From the NCBI GenBank assembly GCA_003139735.1, contig PLGA01000230.1, positions 1 to 14,859 of the forward strand: DNA of 14,859 nucleotides, written 5' to 3'. The position numbers and the translations under genes were made by a program. The notes beneath the pieces are model-generated. The model worked only from the letters and a program-made list of their open reading frames with translations, was not told the DNA's origin and ran no database searches. Below, piece after piece: positions 6,639 to 13,962 of this stretch (within the stretch, counting starts at the first letter, position 1; every line of letters starts with the position of its first letter). The stretch comes from Bryobacterales bacterium. Its GTDB lineage: Bacteria; Acidobacteriota; Terriglobia; Bryobacterales; Bryobacteraceae.

Positions 6639-7510
6639 ATGGCAGATGTGCAACATAGTCGATTATGTTCGACCGCATTGTGGGTGGTGGCGGCGGCGCT
6701 GCCGGTTCGGGGGCAATCCTCGCCGAAATTCAAAGTGGCCTCCGTCAAGGCCTGCAAGACTGGGGGGGGGCCGCTCCTGAGGGCGGGGGGCCAAAAGGCG
6801 GACGGGGCGCAGGTGGAACCTCGTCTCCCATCAGGCTGGACCTGCCTTGCCTGCCGCTGAGATTCTTCATCCAGCTTGCGTATATCATCCCGCCGGGCGG
6901 ACTCAACAGCGGGGCGCAGAACGCGACGCTCGAAGGAGGACCGGCGTGGATCGATTCCGAACGCTACCAGATCGACGCGAATGCGGACGGTCCGACGAGC
7001 AAGGACGCGATGAATGGGCCCATGCTTCGGGCCCTTCTCGAAGAGCGATTCCAGTTGAAGACCCACCGCGAAACCAGGCAAGTCCCGGTATATGCGCTAA
7101 CCGTGGCCAAGGGCGGGCTCAAGATTCATCCGGCAAATGGAGGGAGTTGCGCACCCAGGGATCTCACGCAGCCATCGCTCGTCCCCCCGGCAGGCCAGAA
7201 GCCGTGGTGCGGCTAACTCAGGAGCCTGATGAGTTCGGACCGAATCACGATGGATCTGCCCGGGGCCGGCATGGCGGAATTTGCCCGTAGTCTGGCCAGA
7301 GCGGGCCGCCCCGTGGTCGACAAGACCGGGATCAAGGAGAAGTTCGATTTTCACCTGAAGTATGCGCCCGATGGGGTGGACGCCTCGGACGATCTTGCGG
7401 CGCCACCGATCTTTTCGGCGCTCGGAGAGCTCGGGCTGAGGCTTGAACCGGACAAGGGGCCGCGCGATTTCCTGGTCATCGACCATGTGGAGAGGCCGTC
7501 CGGGAATTAA
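6639..7510 (+). pseudogene. TIGR03435-family gene broken by a frameshift and an in-frame stop
   Basis: The segments of one TIGR03435 protein are spread over two frames. The N-terminal part (ATG at 6639; signal-like STALWVVAAALPVRGQ, then SPKFKVASVKACK, the family's opening motif) is in one frame up to a run of nine G at 6762-6770. After the run, homology continues in the next frame (SPIRLDLPCLPLRFFIQLAY, LEGGPAWIDSERYQIDA, LRALLEERFQLKTHRETRQVPVYAL). A single missing G, or two extra, would reconcile the frames. That second frame is then stopped by TAA at 7214-7216, after KPWCG, and continues in the same frame with RPVVDKTGIKEKFDF and the family ending VIDHVERPSGN before TAA at 7508-7510. Two independent lesions argue for a true pseudogene, though a homopolymer sequencing error could explain the first. 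The family's function is unknown; its members are exported and numerous in Solibacter-like genomes. Confidence 0.82.
7214..7216 (+). other. In-frame TAA inside the TIGR03435 pseudogene
   Basis: This TAA is in the same frame as the preceding 6771-7213 segment and the following 7217-7510 segment, so no shift is needed to rejoin them. The homologous region of family members is uninterrupted between the PCG-like block and the RPVVDKTG block, which makes this a nonsense change. An ATG at 7229, in the same frame, could allow internal restart, but no good ribosome-binding site precedes it. Confidence 0.75.
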
Positions 7511-7527
7511 TTAACGGTGAGCCTTTC

Positions 7528-7550
7528 GCCCCGTTCCGGGGCTTGGTTTC
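7528..7550 (+). terminator. Candidate terminator of the TIGR03435 pseudogene
   Basis: A 6-bp GC stem with a TTC loop (7528-7542) begins 18 bp after the TAA at 7508-7510 and is followed by TTGGTTTC. The T-tract is interrupted, so this is a weak intrinsic terminator at best. Confidence 0.4.
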
Positions 7551-7662
7551 TCCAACACGCTATTCCACACGGCTTGCGCCGTGGGCTAGGAGCTTTCGCC
7601 CTTCGGGCTTAACTACGGAGTATCCACGGACCGGAATTCTCGCGCGAGAATGTGGAAATCCA

Positions 7663-7685
7663 GGGGCAAGGCAGTGCGTTGCCCC
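7663..7685. repeat. Palindromic repeat, copy 2 of the dispersed family
   Basis: GGGGCAA (7663-7669) pairs perfectly with TTGCCCC (7679-7685); two more pairs close around a 3-nt loop after one mismatch. It is followed by TACGAG, as is copy 1 at 6586-6607, and shares the GGC core. It ends 8 bp before the glycosidase stop codon complement at 7693 and may act as the 3' hairpin of that transcript. Confidence 0.75.
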
Positions 7686-7692
7686 TACGAGT

Positions 7693-9831
7693 TTAATGGC
7701 GCTTGACCTCCAGCACGTACCAGGTGGTGACGGGGTTGCCTAAGGCGATCGACCAGCCATCGGCGGTCTTTTTGGCGGGGATGGCGGCGCCGAGGGGCTT
7801 GCCGGAGCCATCCAGGGCGGTGGCGGTGACGGACACTGCGGCTTTCAGGTTGCGCAGAACCACCGTGCCGGTGACCGGCTCAATCAGGCTGGGCGACCCG
7901 CCCCAAGTGACGTTACGGGGGTTAACGAGGTCCCATTTGAAGTTGGTGTTGGTCACGCGCGATCCGGCGGTGAGAAGCATCTTATCCGAGGTGGCCAGCG
8001 GCTTGGCATCGAGCGACGTCACGATGAGAGTGGCGAAGTTGTTCGAAATATCCGCCGAGAGGTTCTTGAGCGTCTTGCGGTTGGCCTTGAGGAAGCCGAC
8101 GAGCGCCTGGGTGCGATCGGTTTCGACCGTCACCACGCCGGTTTTGTCGGGGGTCGTGTACCAAGCCAGTTGCTTCGTGTCGGAAACGATGGGATTCGAA
8201 TCATCGGGCGGGTACGCGGCGGTGGGCGGACCGTCGAGCGACTTGATGCGGACGCCGTGCTGCAAGGGGAGCGAGAGCGGAAAGCCGGGCGTGAAGTAGG
8301 GCTGCTCGGTGGCGGGGAGGCGCTTGCTTTCCATCACCTGATCCCTGGAATAGGTTCTCTCGACGATTTTGCGGGCCGGCTCGACATCGGCGCGGCGGAA
8401 AATCAGGGCGCCGGCGGCGAACTCGGTCATGCGAACCGGATCGAGCGAGATATCGAACGGGTCGCCGACGTAGGGCTTCCAATCCGCCGCCCGCTTGGGT
8501 TCGAAGGTGTAGGTGATGATCATGTCCCAATCCTGGAAATCGCCGTAGGAGGCGGTGATCGGCATGCCTTCACTGACCCACTGGTTGGGAAACGGGTGAT
8601 TGGTTTCGCTGACGGTGTACGGCTTGCCGGCGAAGGTGGTGCGCGAGAGGCCGACGATGGTGGAATGCAGCGGATCGTTCACCATGGGAGTGTTGTAGGG
8701 CGCCGGATTGGCGGAGTGCTCCCAGTAGATGTGGCCGTCGACGATATCCAATTTGGAGAGAGAAGCGAGCATGGGATAACTGGCGCTGCCGTGGCCGTGA
8801 TCGGCAGTGCCGATGATGGGCACTTTCACTCCCAGGGTGTTCTTCAGGTAGCCGGCCATGTCCTGGTAAAAGGCGTTTTCGAGGTCCATGTAGAAGGACA
8901 CTTCGAGGTCGTAGCGGTCTTTGGGGGCGGCCTGCACCTCGGCGGACGTGAGGCGCGGCACGGGGGCGCCGGCGGCCACGCCCGCTTCGGCGCGAAGCTT
9001 GGCGAACTGGTCTGGGGTGAGCAACTTCGCGAGCCAGGCGTTGTACTGGCCGGTGAGCTCGTTTTCGTAGTAGGGCGTGGGCGCGCGGTACCCGATGCCG
9101 ATGCCGTTCTCGTTCAGGATCTCGACAATGGCGATGGCGGTTTCATTGCGGTACTCGGTCTTGGTGTACGGGTTGACGTGCGTCAGGATCTGTTTGGCGT
9201 ACAGTTTTTCGAGCTCGATGATGCGCGGGTCGAAGAGGGTGATGCTCTTGGCGGAGCCGATGCGGTTGAAGTCCTGCACGCCGTCGCCGGCCTTGTAGCT
9301 GTGGCCCACGTTGAGGTTCAGGTCGGCATAGATGCCGTGCTCTTTGAATTGGGAGACTTCGAAATCGAGCCGGTCGAGCTGTTGCGGATCGAACGATTGG
9401 GTGTCCGTGCCGGTGTTGGAGACGATTCCGCGCGGGGCGGCGAGGTCCAGGAAATGCAGCCGGACGATGTTCGCGCCGAAGCGGGCGAGCGTGGCGGCCC
9501 ACATGGGCATATCCTCTTTGGGCGGAATTTCCACCGAACCGGGGCTCCAATCCGTAAAGTGAACGCCCCAGAAGCGGATGCGCTTGCCATCGGGCCTCAC
9601 CAAGTGGCCGCCCTGGATGCGAATGAAGCCATCTTTGCCGGCCGGGCGATCCGAAAGAAAGGAAAGATCGGCGGGAGATGGAGTGGACGAGGCGGCGGCC
9701 GCGCGATGGTCCATCACGAAAGGCTTCAGAAGATTGTCGTCCCACTGGGCGAAGGCCACGCCCGCGAGGAGCCAGGCTGCCAGCGCAGCTCCGGCCAACG
9801 AGCGCAGAGGCTTAAGAATTTGGGGTCGCAT
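7693..9831 (-). CDS. Exported glycoside hydrolase, clan-A (GH5-like) cellulase family type
   Basis: A 712-residue exported protein likely to hydrolyse beta-linked glycans. A Sec signal ends near GVAFA (residues 24-28). A (beta/alpha)8-type glycosidase domain spans roughly 65-480, opening with GHLVRPDGKRIRFWGVHF and ANIVRLHFLD. Candidate catalytic residues are E241 in EILNENG (acid/base, on strand 4) and E409 in YTVSETNHP (nucleophile, on strand 7), the spacing and context seen in clan GH-A. GTADHGHG and DIVDGHIYWEH fit strands 5 and 6. A beta-rich C-terminal region (about 540-712) follows; residues 637-676 are repeated in the fragment at 1-119. The start is supported by AAGGAA at 9836-9841, 4 nt before the ATG. 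It diverges from the sensor kinase gene. Exact GH family and substrate are not determined here. Confidence 0.83.
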   Translation of the reverse strand: MRPQILKPLRSLAGAALAAWLLAGVAFAQWDDNLLKPFVMDHRAAAASSTPSPADLSFLSDRPAGKDGFIRIQGGHLVRPDGKRIRFWGVHFTDWSPGSVEIPPKEDMPMWAATLARFGANIVRLHFLDLAAPRGIVSNTGTDTQSFDPQQLDRLDFEVSQFKEHGIYADLNLNVGHSYKAGDGVQDFNRIGSAKSITLFDPRIIELEKLYAKQILTHVNPYTKTEYRNETAIAIVEILNENGIGIGYRAPTPYYENELTGQYNAWLAKLLTPDQFAKLRAEAGVAAGAPVPRLTSAEVQAAPKDRYDLEVSFYMDLENAFYQDMAGYLKNTLGVKVPIIGTADHGHGSASYPMLASLSKLDIVDGHIYWEHSANPAPYNTPMVNDPLHSTIVGLSRTTFAGKPYTVSETNHPFPNQWVSEGMPITASYGDFQDWDMIITYTFEPKRAADWKPYVGDPFDISLDPVRMTEFAAGALIFRRADVEPARKIVERTYSRDQVMESKRLPATEQPYFTPGFPLSLPLQHGVRIKSLDGPPTAAYPPDDSNPIVSDTKQLAWYTTPDKTGVVTVETDRTQALVGFLKANRKTLKNLSADISNNFATLIVTSLDAKPLATSDKMLLTAGSRVTNTNFKWDLVNPRNVTWGGSPSLIEPVTGTVVLRNLKAAVSVTATALDGSGKPLGAAIPAKKTADGWSIALGNPVTTWYVLEVKRH
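7805..7923 (-). repeat. 119-bp direct repeat, copy 2 (inside the glycosidase gene)
   Basis: This segment of the glycosidase coding region matches bases 1-119 with four mismatches and no gaps, in the same orientation, about 7.8 kb apart. The copy-1 side loses identity exactly after base 119 while this copy continues as normal coding sequence. Confidence 0.9.
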
Positions 9832-9947
9832 TGAGTTCCTTTACCCGAAGAGCATAGCACCCGGCCGGCGCTCATGTTTCCGAAAGCCCTGGCCGATAAG
9901 GGTAATGTGACCATTCACCGGCAGCCGCCCGCAGCTTGGGTACCCGC

Positions 9948-11879
9948 ATGAGGGGATATTCGTCTCTGCGCCGAAGGTTGACCGCGCTGATCGCGGGTGG
10001 GGGAATTGTAACGTCGATCGTCGCCGCGGCGGGCTTCTGCTGGATGGATCTGAACATCTTCTGGGAGCGCACCGACGCGCAGGTTGGAGCGATCGCCAAG
10101 ATCGTATCCGACCAGGCGGGCGGGGCGCTGGCGCGAGGCGACCGAAAGGCGGCGAATGAGACCCTGCTCTGGCTAGGGGCCGACGACTGGGTGCGGGACG
10201 CGGTACTTTTCGACAGACAGGGCGCGCGCTTCGCCCAATTCCAGCGGACCGCGGGGGACAGTCTCGGGAATGAGCCGCCGGACGGGCTGCGCCGAGACCG
10301 GAATGTCCTCATACTGACGCGCCCCGTCCGCGTGGGTGGAGAGCGATTGGGTACGCTTGCGGTGGCGGCGCGCATTCCGTTCGGCCTGCTGGCGCGCCGG
10401 TACCTGGGAGGCGCGGCGCTGATTGCGATTCTCAGCCTGGTAGTGGCCGCGCTGGGAGCCAAGACGATCCAATCGCAAGTTTCCGGGCCGATACTCGCCA
10501 TGGCCGGCACGGCCGAGCGGATTGAGGCCACCCACCGCTTCTCGGACAGGGTGGCCGTCACGTCCTCGGACGAGTTGGGCGTGCTGGCCGCATCCTTCAA
10601 TTCCATGCTGGCGGAAATCGAACGGCGCGACGAGGAACTGGCCAACTACCGCCGCGGCCTGGAGGAGCGTGTGGCCGAGCGCAACCGCGTCAATGCCGAA
10701 CTGCTATTCGCGAAGCAAAAGGCCGAAAGCGCCACTCGGCTCAAGAGCGAGTTCCTGGCCAACATGAGCCATGAGATCCGCACGCCCATGAACGGCGTAA
10801 TGGGCATGCTCAGCCTGTTATTGGACAAGTGCAAGGATTCCGAGCAGCGGGAGCAGCTTTCCATCGCGCAGGGCGCGGGGCAATCGCTGGTGACGCTCCT
10901 CAACGACATTCTGGACCTTTCTAAGATCGAAGCCGGGAAAATGACCATCGAGGCCATCGACTTCGATCTGCGAAAGACCGTGCAGGAGTCGCTCGGCGCG
11001 TTCGCCATTGCGGCTCGCGAGAAAAACCTGCGGCTCGATTCGATTGTGGCGCCGGACTGCCCCGCGTGGGTGCGGGGCGACCCCCTGCGGCTGAGGCAGA
11101 TCCTGACCAATCTGGTAGGAAATGCAGTTAAATTCACGTCCCAGGGCAGCCTCCAGGTGATCGTAACGCCGGGCGCGCGGGGCAGGGTGAAATTCGAAGT
11201 GAGGGACAGCGGCATCGGCATCCATGCGTCCAAGCTGACCTCGATTTTCGAGGCTTTTACCCAGGCGGATGGGTCCACCACGCGTCAATACGGCGGGACG
11301 GGTCTCGGTCTTGCCATTACGCGGAAGCTGGTGAATCTTCTGGGCGGGCGGCTTTCGGCGCAGAGCGCGCCAGGCGCCGGCAGCTGCTTCTTTTTCGAGC
11401 TGCCCCTGGAAGAGCGCGCCGCACCGCCGGCCGGGACTGCCCAGACGGCGACGGTCCCGGACGCCCGGCGCTGGCCGGCGCTCCGAATCCTGGTCGCGGA
11501 GGACAACATTGTCAACCAGAAGGTGGTGTGCTCGATGATCCGCCACGAGGGCTGGACCGCGGTTTTAGCAGGCAATGGCAGAGAGGCTTACGAACGTTTT
11601 CTGGCGGAAAGTTTCGACGTGGTCCTGATGGATGTGCAAATGCCGGAGGTGGACGGGCTGCAGGCCACCACCCTCATACGCCAGGAGGAACTGCGCCGGT
11701 CGGGCGGCGGGCGTCCCACCCGGATTCCCATCTTCGCGCTGACGGCCCACGCCTCGCACGCGCAGCACGAACAGTGCCTGGCCGAAGGCATGGACGCCGT
11801 GATCACGAAGCCGGTCAGCCTGCCCGCACTAAGGAAGGCCCTCAGCCCGGTGATCGAGTCTCTTTTTTCCGCCGCGTGA
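9948..11879 (+). CDS. Membrane hybrid sensor histidine kinase/response regulator
   Basis: A 643-residue inner-membrane signalling protein. Two hydrophobic segments (about 10-28 and 153-170) flank an extracytoplasmic sensor domain of about 120 residues. A HAMP linker follows (about 175-222, with [14 protein letters not shown]), then a short coiled-coil, a HisKA domain with phospho-accepting H275 in [14 protein letters not shown], a HATPase domain (N-box N392 in [10 protein letters not shown]1 box DSGIGI, G2 box GGTGLGL), and a C-terminal receiver with ED at 518-519, phospho-acceptor D562 in VLMDVQMP, T599 and K621 in ITKP. All key residues are present. No HPt domain is attached and no HPt or DNA-binding regulator lies nearby, so the output partner is elsewhere. 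The sensor resembles BarA-type organisation; the ligand is unknown. A TTG at 9936 would add four residues; neither start has a clear ribosome-binding site. Confidence 0.92.
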   Translation: MRGYSSLRRRLTALIAGGGIVTSIVAAAGFCWMDLNIFWERTDAQVGAIAKIVSDQAGGALARGDRKAANETLLWLGADDWVRDAVLFDRQGARFAQFQRTAGDSLGNEPPDGLRRDRNVLILTRPVRVGGERLGTLAVAARIPFGLLARRYLGGAALIAILSLVVAALGAKTIQSQVSGPILAMAGTAERIEATHRFSDRVAVTSSDELGVLAASFNSMLAEIERRDEELANYRRGLEERVAERNRVNAELLFAKQKAESATRLKSEFLANMSHEIRTPMNGVMGMLSLLLDKCKDSEQREQLSIAQGAGQSLVTLLNDILDLSKIEAGKMTIEAIDFDLRKTVQESLGAFAIAAREKNLRLDSIVAPDCPAWVRGDPLRLRQILTNLVGNAVKFTSQGSLQVIVTPGARGRVKFEVRDSGIGIHASKLTSIFEAFTQADGSTTRQYGGTGLGLAITRKLVNLLGGRLSAQSAPGAGSCFFFELPLEERAAPPAGTAQTATVPDARRWPALRILVAEDNIVNQKVVCSMIRHEGWTAVLAGNGREAYERFLAESFDVVLMDVQMPEVDGLQATTLIRQEELRRSGGGRPTRIPIFALTAHASHAQHEQCLAEGMDAVITKPVSLPALRKALSPVIESLFSAA

Positions 11880-11915
11880 CGGCCGGGGCCCTGCTATTTT
11901 GGAAGTGTCCTCACG

Positions 11916-12074
11916 ATGGCGAAACGGATCATGATTGCGGTGGTCGGGGCCGGCATCGGCTCGCTGGCCGGCCTGCTTGTCTCGTTTCTGGGCGCCGGCA
12001 ACGTGGCGCTGGTGGCCGGCGCGGTGGTCGGCGCGGCGGTTCCCTTGATTTGGCGCGGCTCGCCTGGACGGTGA
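11916..12074 (+). CDS. Small glycine-rich membrane peptide (52 aa)
   Basis: A 52-residue protein starting MAKRIMIAVVGAGIGSL and consisting of two hydrophobic, glycine-zipper-like stretches (about 5-25 and 29-46) separated by GAGN, ending WRGSPGR. It is predicted to form a transmembrane hairpin. It starts 36 bp after the sensor kinase stop, and its TGA (12072-12074) overlaps the ATG of the next gene by one base (TGATG), the classic arrangement for translational coupling. This overlap and the clean hydrophobic profile are the main support for it being real. A GGAAG at 11901-11905 is rather far for a ribosome site. It could be a membrane anchor or partner for a neighbour; no family is recognised. 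Confidence 0.55.
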   Translation: MAKRIMIAVVGAGIGSLAGLLVSFLGAGNVALVAGAVVGAAVPLIWRGSPGR

Positions 12075-13000
12075 TGGCGATTTCGATGGGGCTCAACAGG
12101 CGGCAGTTCCTGGCGGCGGCGGCAGCGGCGCAGGCGGCGGCGCAAACCCGGCCGGAACTACAGACCGCGCCGGCGCCGCACTCCACGCCGCCGCTGTGCC
12201 TCTACTCGCAGGTTGTCGTCAAAGTGGAGTATGCGGATCTGCCGCCCGTCCTCAAGGGGATGGGCTTCGACGGCTGCGATCTGTCCGTACAGGTTGGAGG
12301 GCATGTGCGGCCGGATATGGCGTCGCTCGATTTGGTGCGCGCCGTGGAACACTTGCGCGGCGCGGGCATCGACGTTCCGGTGATCTCGACCGCTCTCACA
12401 TCGGTGCAAGACCCCAATGCCAACGAAGTCCTGGGCATCGCCGGGATCATCAAGATTCCGCTGTTCCGGCCAGGCCATTGGAGATATGGCGACGGGGATG
12501 TCATGACGCGGCTTTCCGAAGTGCGGCGCGACGTCACGCAATTGGGAGGCATGGGCCGCGCGGCGGGACTGGCGATGGCGTTTCATAACCAGGCGGGGGA
12601 CAGCGTGGGAGCGTCGGTATGGGACACCAACGCCGTCATTAGCGGCATGGACGCGAGGGCCGTGGGTTACGATTTCGACATTGCCGCCGCGGTGGCGGAA
12701 GGCGGCGACGAAGGCTGGTCCGTGGCCCTCAGGCTGGCGCTGCCACGCATCAAGATGGTTACGGCCGCGGACTTCTATTGGGCCAAGATGGATGGCGGCG
12801 GATGGAGGATGACGCCCTGCGCTTTGGGTGAAGGCATGGTGGACTGGCCCAGGTTTTGCGCCACGCTGGCCCGCGCCAACTTTCAGGGACCCATTTCATT
12901 GCATCTGGATTATCACCCCGCCAGCGACGTGAGCGCCATCGAGCGCGACCTGGCGTTTCTGAAGAAGCAGATCGCCGCGGCGTATTCGAAGACCGGGTAA
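12074..13000 (+). CDS. Tat-exported sugar phosphate isomerase/epimerase-like TIM barrel
   Basis: A 308-residue protein of the xylose-isomerase-like TIM-barrel (AP endonuclease 2) superfamily, whose members act on sugars and inositols using a bound divalent metal. A twin-arginine signal (LNRRQFLAAAAAA, residues 7-19) implies export, common for this family in Acidobacteriota. The barrel runs from about 40; landmarks include YADLPPVLKGMGFDGCDLS, GLAMAFHNQ (H171 a likely ligand region), GYDFDIA (D200/D202 in place of the more usual DTGH) and the late motif LGEGMVDWPRF with E253. The histidine normally seen on strand 7 (H-x-K-D) appears replaced in IKMVTAADFYW, so metal binding may be altered. Start chosen at 12074 because of the TGATG overlap with the preceding peptide gene; the frame is open upstream to 11528 only as a shadow of the kinase. 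An ATG at 12086 is an alternative. Confidence 0.82.
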   Translation: MAISMGLNRRQFLAAAAAAQAAAQTRPELQTAPAPHSTPPLCLYSQVVVKVEYADLPPVLKGMGFDGCDLSVQVGGHVRPDMASLDLVRAVEHLRGAGIDVPVISTALTSVQDPNANEVLGIAGIIKIPLFRPGHWRYGDGDVMTRLSEVRRDVTQLGGMGRAAGLAMAFHNQAGDSVGASVWDTNAVISGMDARAVGYDFDIAAAVAEGGDEGWSVALRLALPRIKMVTAADFYWAKMDGGGWRMTPCALGEGMVDWPRFCATLARANFQGPISLHLDYHPASDVSAIERDLAFLKKQIAAAYSKTG

Positions 13001-13018
13001 CGGCGGGCAAGATCTCGC

Positions 13019-13053
13019 TTGACAAGTACGGCTCAACGAGAGCGATCATAAGG
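13019..13053 (+). promoter_or_regulatory. Candidate promoter of the intact TIGR03435 gene
   Basis: A perfect TTGACA is at 13019-13024. Possible -10 hexamers lie at 13042-13050 (GATCAT at 13044-13049 with a 19-bp spacer, or ATCATA at 13045-13050), all imperfect. An AAGG at 13050-13053 lies 4 nt before the GTG start at 13058. If the -10 call is right, the transcript would have a very short leader. Only the -35 match is strong. Confidence 0.35.
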
Positions 13054-13057
13054 CAAC

Positions 13058-13870
13058 GTGAATCGGATGGCTCTGCGGGGGTTCGCCGGAACGGCGGCGC
13101 TGGCAGCGTTCTTGTGGCTCGGCCTTTCGGGAATTGACGAGAGCGCCGCTCAGACGCCAACTCCCTCCGCGGCTCTGCTCGTGTTTGGAGTTGCGTCGGT
13201 CAAGCTCGCCGACACGAGCCGTCCCAGCCTGCCGTTCCGAATCGGTCCGGACAGTCTGACCATCACAGGCTGGCTGAAGCACCTCATCATGCAGGCTTAC
13301 GAAATCAAGGACTATCAGGTGGTGGGCGGTCCGCCGTGGGTTCAAGCCGAGTCTTACGAAGTTGCGGCGAAGGCGGACGCTCCTTCCAGTCCGCATGAGA
13401 TCAGGGTCATGCTTCAGGCGCTGCTGGTGGACCGGTTCCGGTTGAAGCTGCATCGTGAGACCAAGACGATGTCGGGCTATGTGTTGAGCGTGGACAAGGG
13501 CGGAGCCAAGCTCCCACCGCCGAAGGCCGATGCGCCACCTGACAGCCATGGCGTCATTCAGATGGGCGGCGGCGAGTTTTGGGCGCGCGGCGCCACTATG
13601 GACACCCTGGCTGGGGCGCTGCGGTTAGAGCTCGGGGTTCCGGTGGTCGATGGGACCAAGATCGAGGGTCACTACAATTTCAAGCTCAAATTCGAAGAGG
13701 AGAATCCCGAGTTGGTGGAAGAGCCAGACGACGCCGCCGGTCCTGCCCGATTGGCGCCGTCGGGATCGATCTTCACGGCTTTGCACAAGTTGGGTCTGAA
13801 GCTGGATCCGCGCAAGCTCCCGCTGGAGGTCTTCGTGATCGACAGCGCGGAGAGGCCTTCCGCGAATTAG
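13058..13870 (+). CDS. TIGR03435 family exported protein, intact copy
   Basis: A 270-residue protein of the TIGR03435 family, whose biochemical role is unknown. A Sec-type signal (residues 1-31, GTAALAAFLWLGLSG, likely cut after ESAAQ) is followed by the family blocks in order: FGVASVKLAD (about 43-52; a weakened form of the usual FEVASVKP), TITGWLKHLIMQAYEI, VVGGPPWVQAESYEVAAKAD, MLQALLVDRFRLKLHRETK, YVLSVDKGGAKL, MDTLAGALRLELGVPVVDGTKIEGHYNFKL, and the ending FVIDSAERPSAN. Compared with the broken copy at 6639-7510, the blocks align and the endings match closely (VIDSAERPSAN against VIDHVERPSGN). The PCG-like cysteine block of the other copy is absent. A GTG at 13058 is used; an ATG at 13067 is an alternative. 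It starts 57 bp after the TIM-barrel gene and has its own candidate promoter. Confidence 0.88.
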   Translation: MNRMALRGFAGTAALAAFLWLGLSGIDESAAQTPTPSAALLVFGVASVKLADTSRPSLPFRIGPDSLTITGWLKHLIMQAYEIKDYQVVGGPPWVQAESYEVAAKADAPSSPHEIRVMLQALLVDRFRLKLHRETKTMSGYVLSVDKGGAKLPPPKADAPPDSHGVIQMGGGEFWARGATMDTLAGALRLELGVPVVDGTKIEGHYNFKLKFEEENPELVEEPDDAAGPARLAPSGSIFTALHKLGLKLDPRKLPLEVFVIDSAERPSAN

Positions 13871-13902
13871 GCGCTTCGGCCTTTCGCAACGAATCGAAGA
13901 AC

Positions 13903-13920
13903 GCCGGCCAAAAGGCCGGC
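13903..13920 (+). terminator. GC-rich hairpin after the TIGR03435 gene
   Basis: GCCGGCC-AAAA-GGCCGGC is a perfect 7-bp stem with a 4-nt loop, 32 bp after the TAG at 13868-13870. It is followed by AGCCAAAAGTGCTGGCC, which can form a second, imperfect pairing with the first stem (GGCCGGCA against TGCTGGCC). There is no T-run, so it may act by folding alone or be another REP-like element. Confidence 0.45.
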
Positions 13921-13944
13921 AGCCAAAAGTGCTGGCCCCACAGT

Positions 13945-13950
13945 TATAAT
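13945..13950 (+). promoter_or_regulatory. Candidate -10 box of the amidohydrolase-like gene
   Basis: A perfect TATAAT lies 12 bp before the ATG at 13963. No good -35 hexamer is found at 15-19 bp upstream. With this -10 the transcript would start about 5-6 nt before the start codon, leaving no room for a ribosome-binding site, in line with none being visible. Confidence 0.35.
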
Positions 13951-13962
13951 GTGCCTTCAGTT

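Larger units (their letters stand above)
7511..7692. repeat. Hairpin array in the convergent spacer
   Basis: This 182-bp spacer separates the TIGR03435 pseudogene from the convergent glycosidase gene. It holds, in order: GCCCCG-TTC-CGGGGC at 7528-7542 (6-bp stem followed by TTGGTTT, terminator-like for the plus strand), CACGGC-TTGC-GCCGTG at 7568-7583, GCCC-TTC-GGGC at 7598-7608, a perfect 16-bp palindrome ATTCTCGC/GCGAGAAT at 7636-7651 flanked by TCCAC (7623-7627) and GTGGA (7652-7656), and the dispersed palindrome at 7663-7685. No coding potential is evident. The density of hairpins suggests accumulated repetitive elements and may stop transcription from both sides. Confidence 0.7.

Noticed and set aside
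6847..7290. Third-frame open stretch through the pseudogene, considered as a source of a second frameshift
   Set aside because: Family blocks before and after 7214 are in one frame, and this alternative frame gives no family motifs, so a nonsense codon explains the break better.
8170..9834. A 554-codon plus-strand open frame opposite the glycosidase
   Set aside because: Same mirror effect; no recognisable motif, while the minus strand has a signal peptide, ribosome site and catalytic-type motifs.
11528..12073. Upstream extension of the TIM-barrel frame into the kinase gene
   Set aside because: This part overlaps the receiver domain in another frame and gives arginine/glycine-rich nonsense; the Tat signal begins only after 12074.
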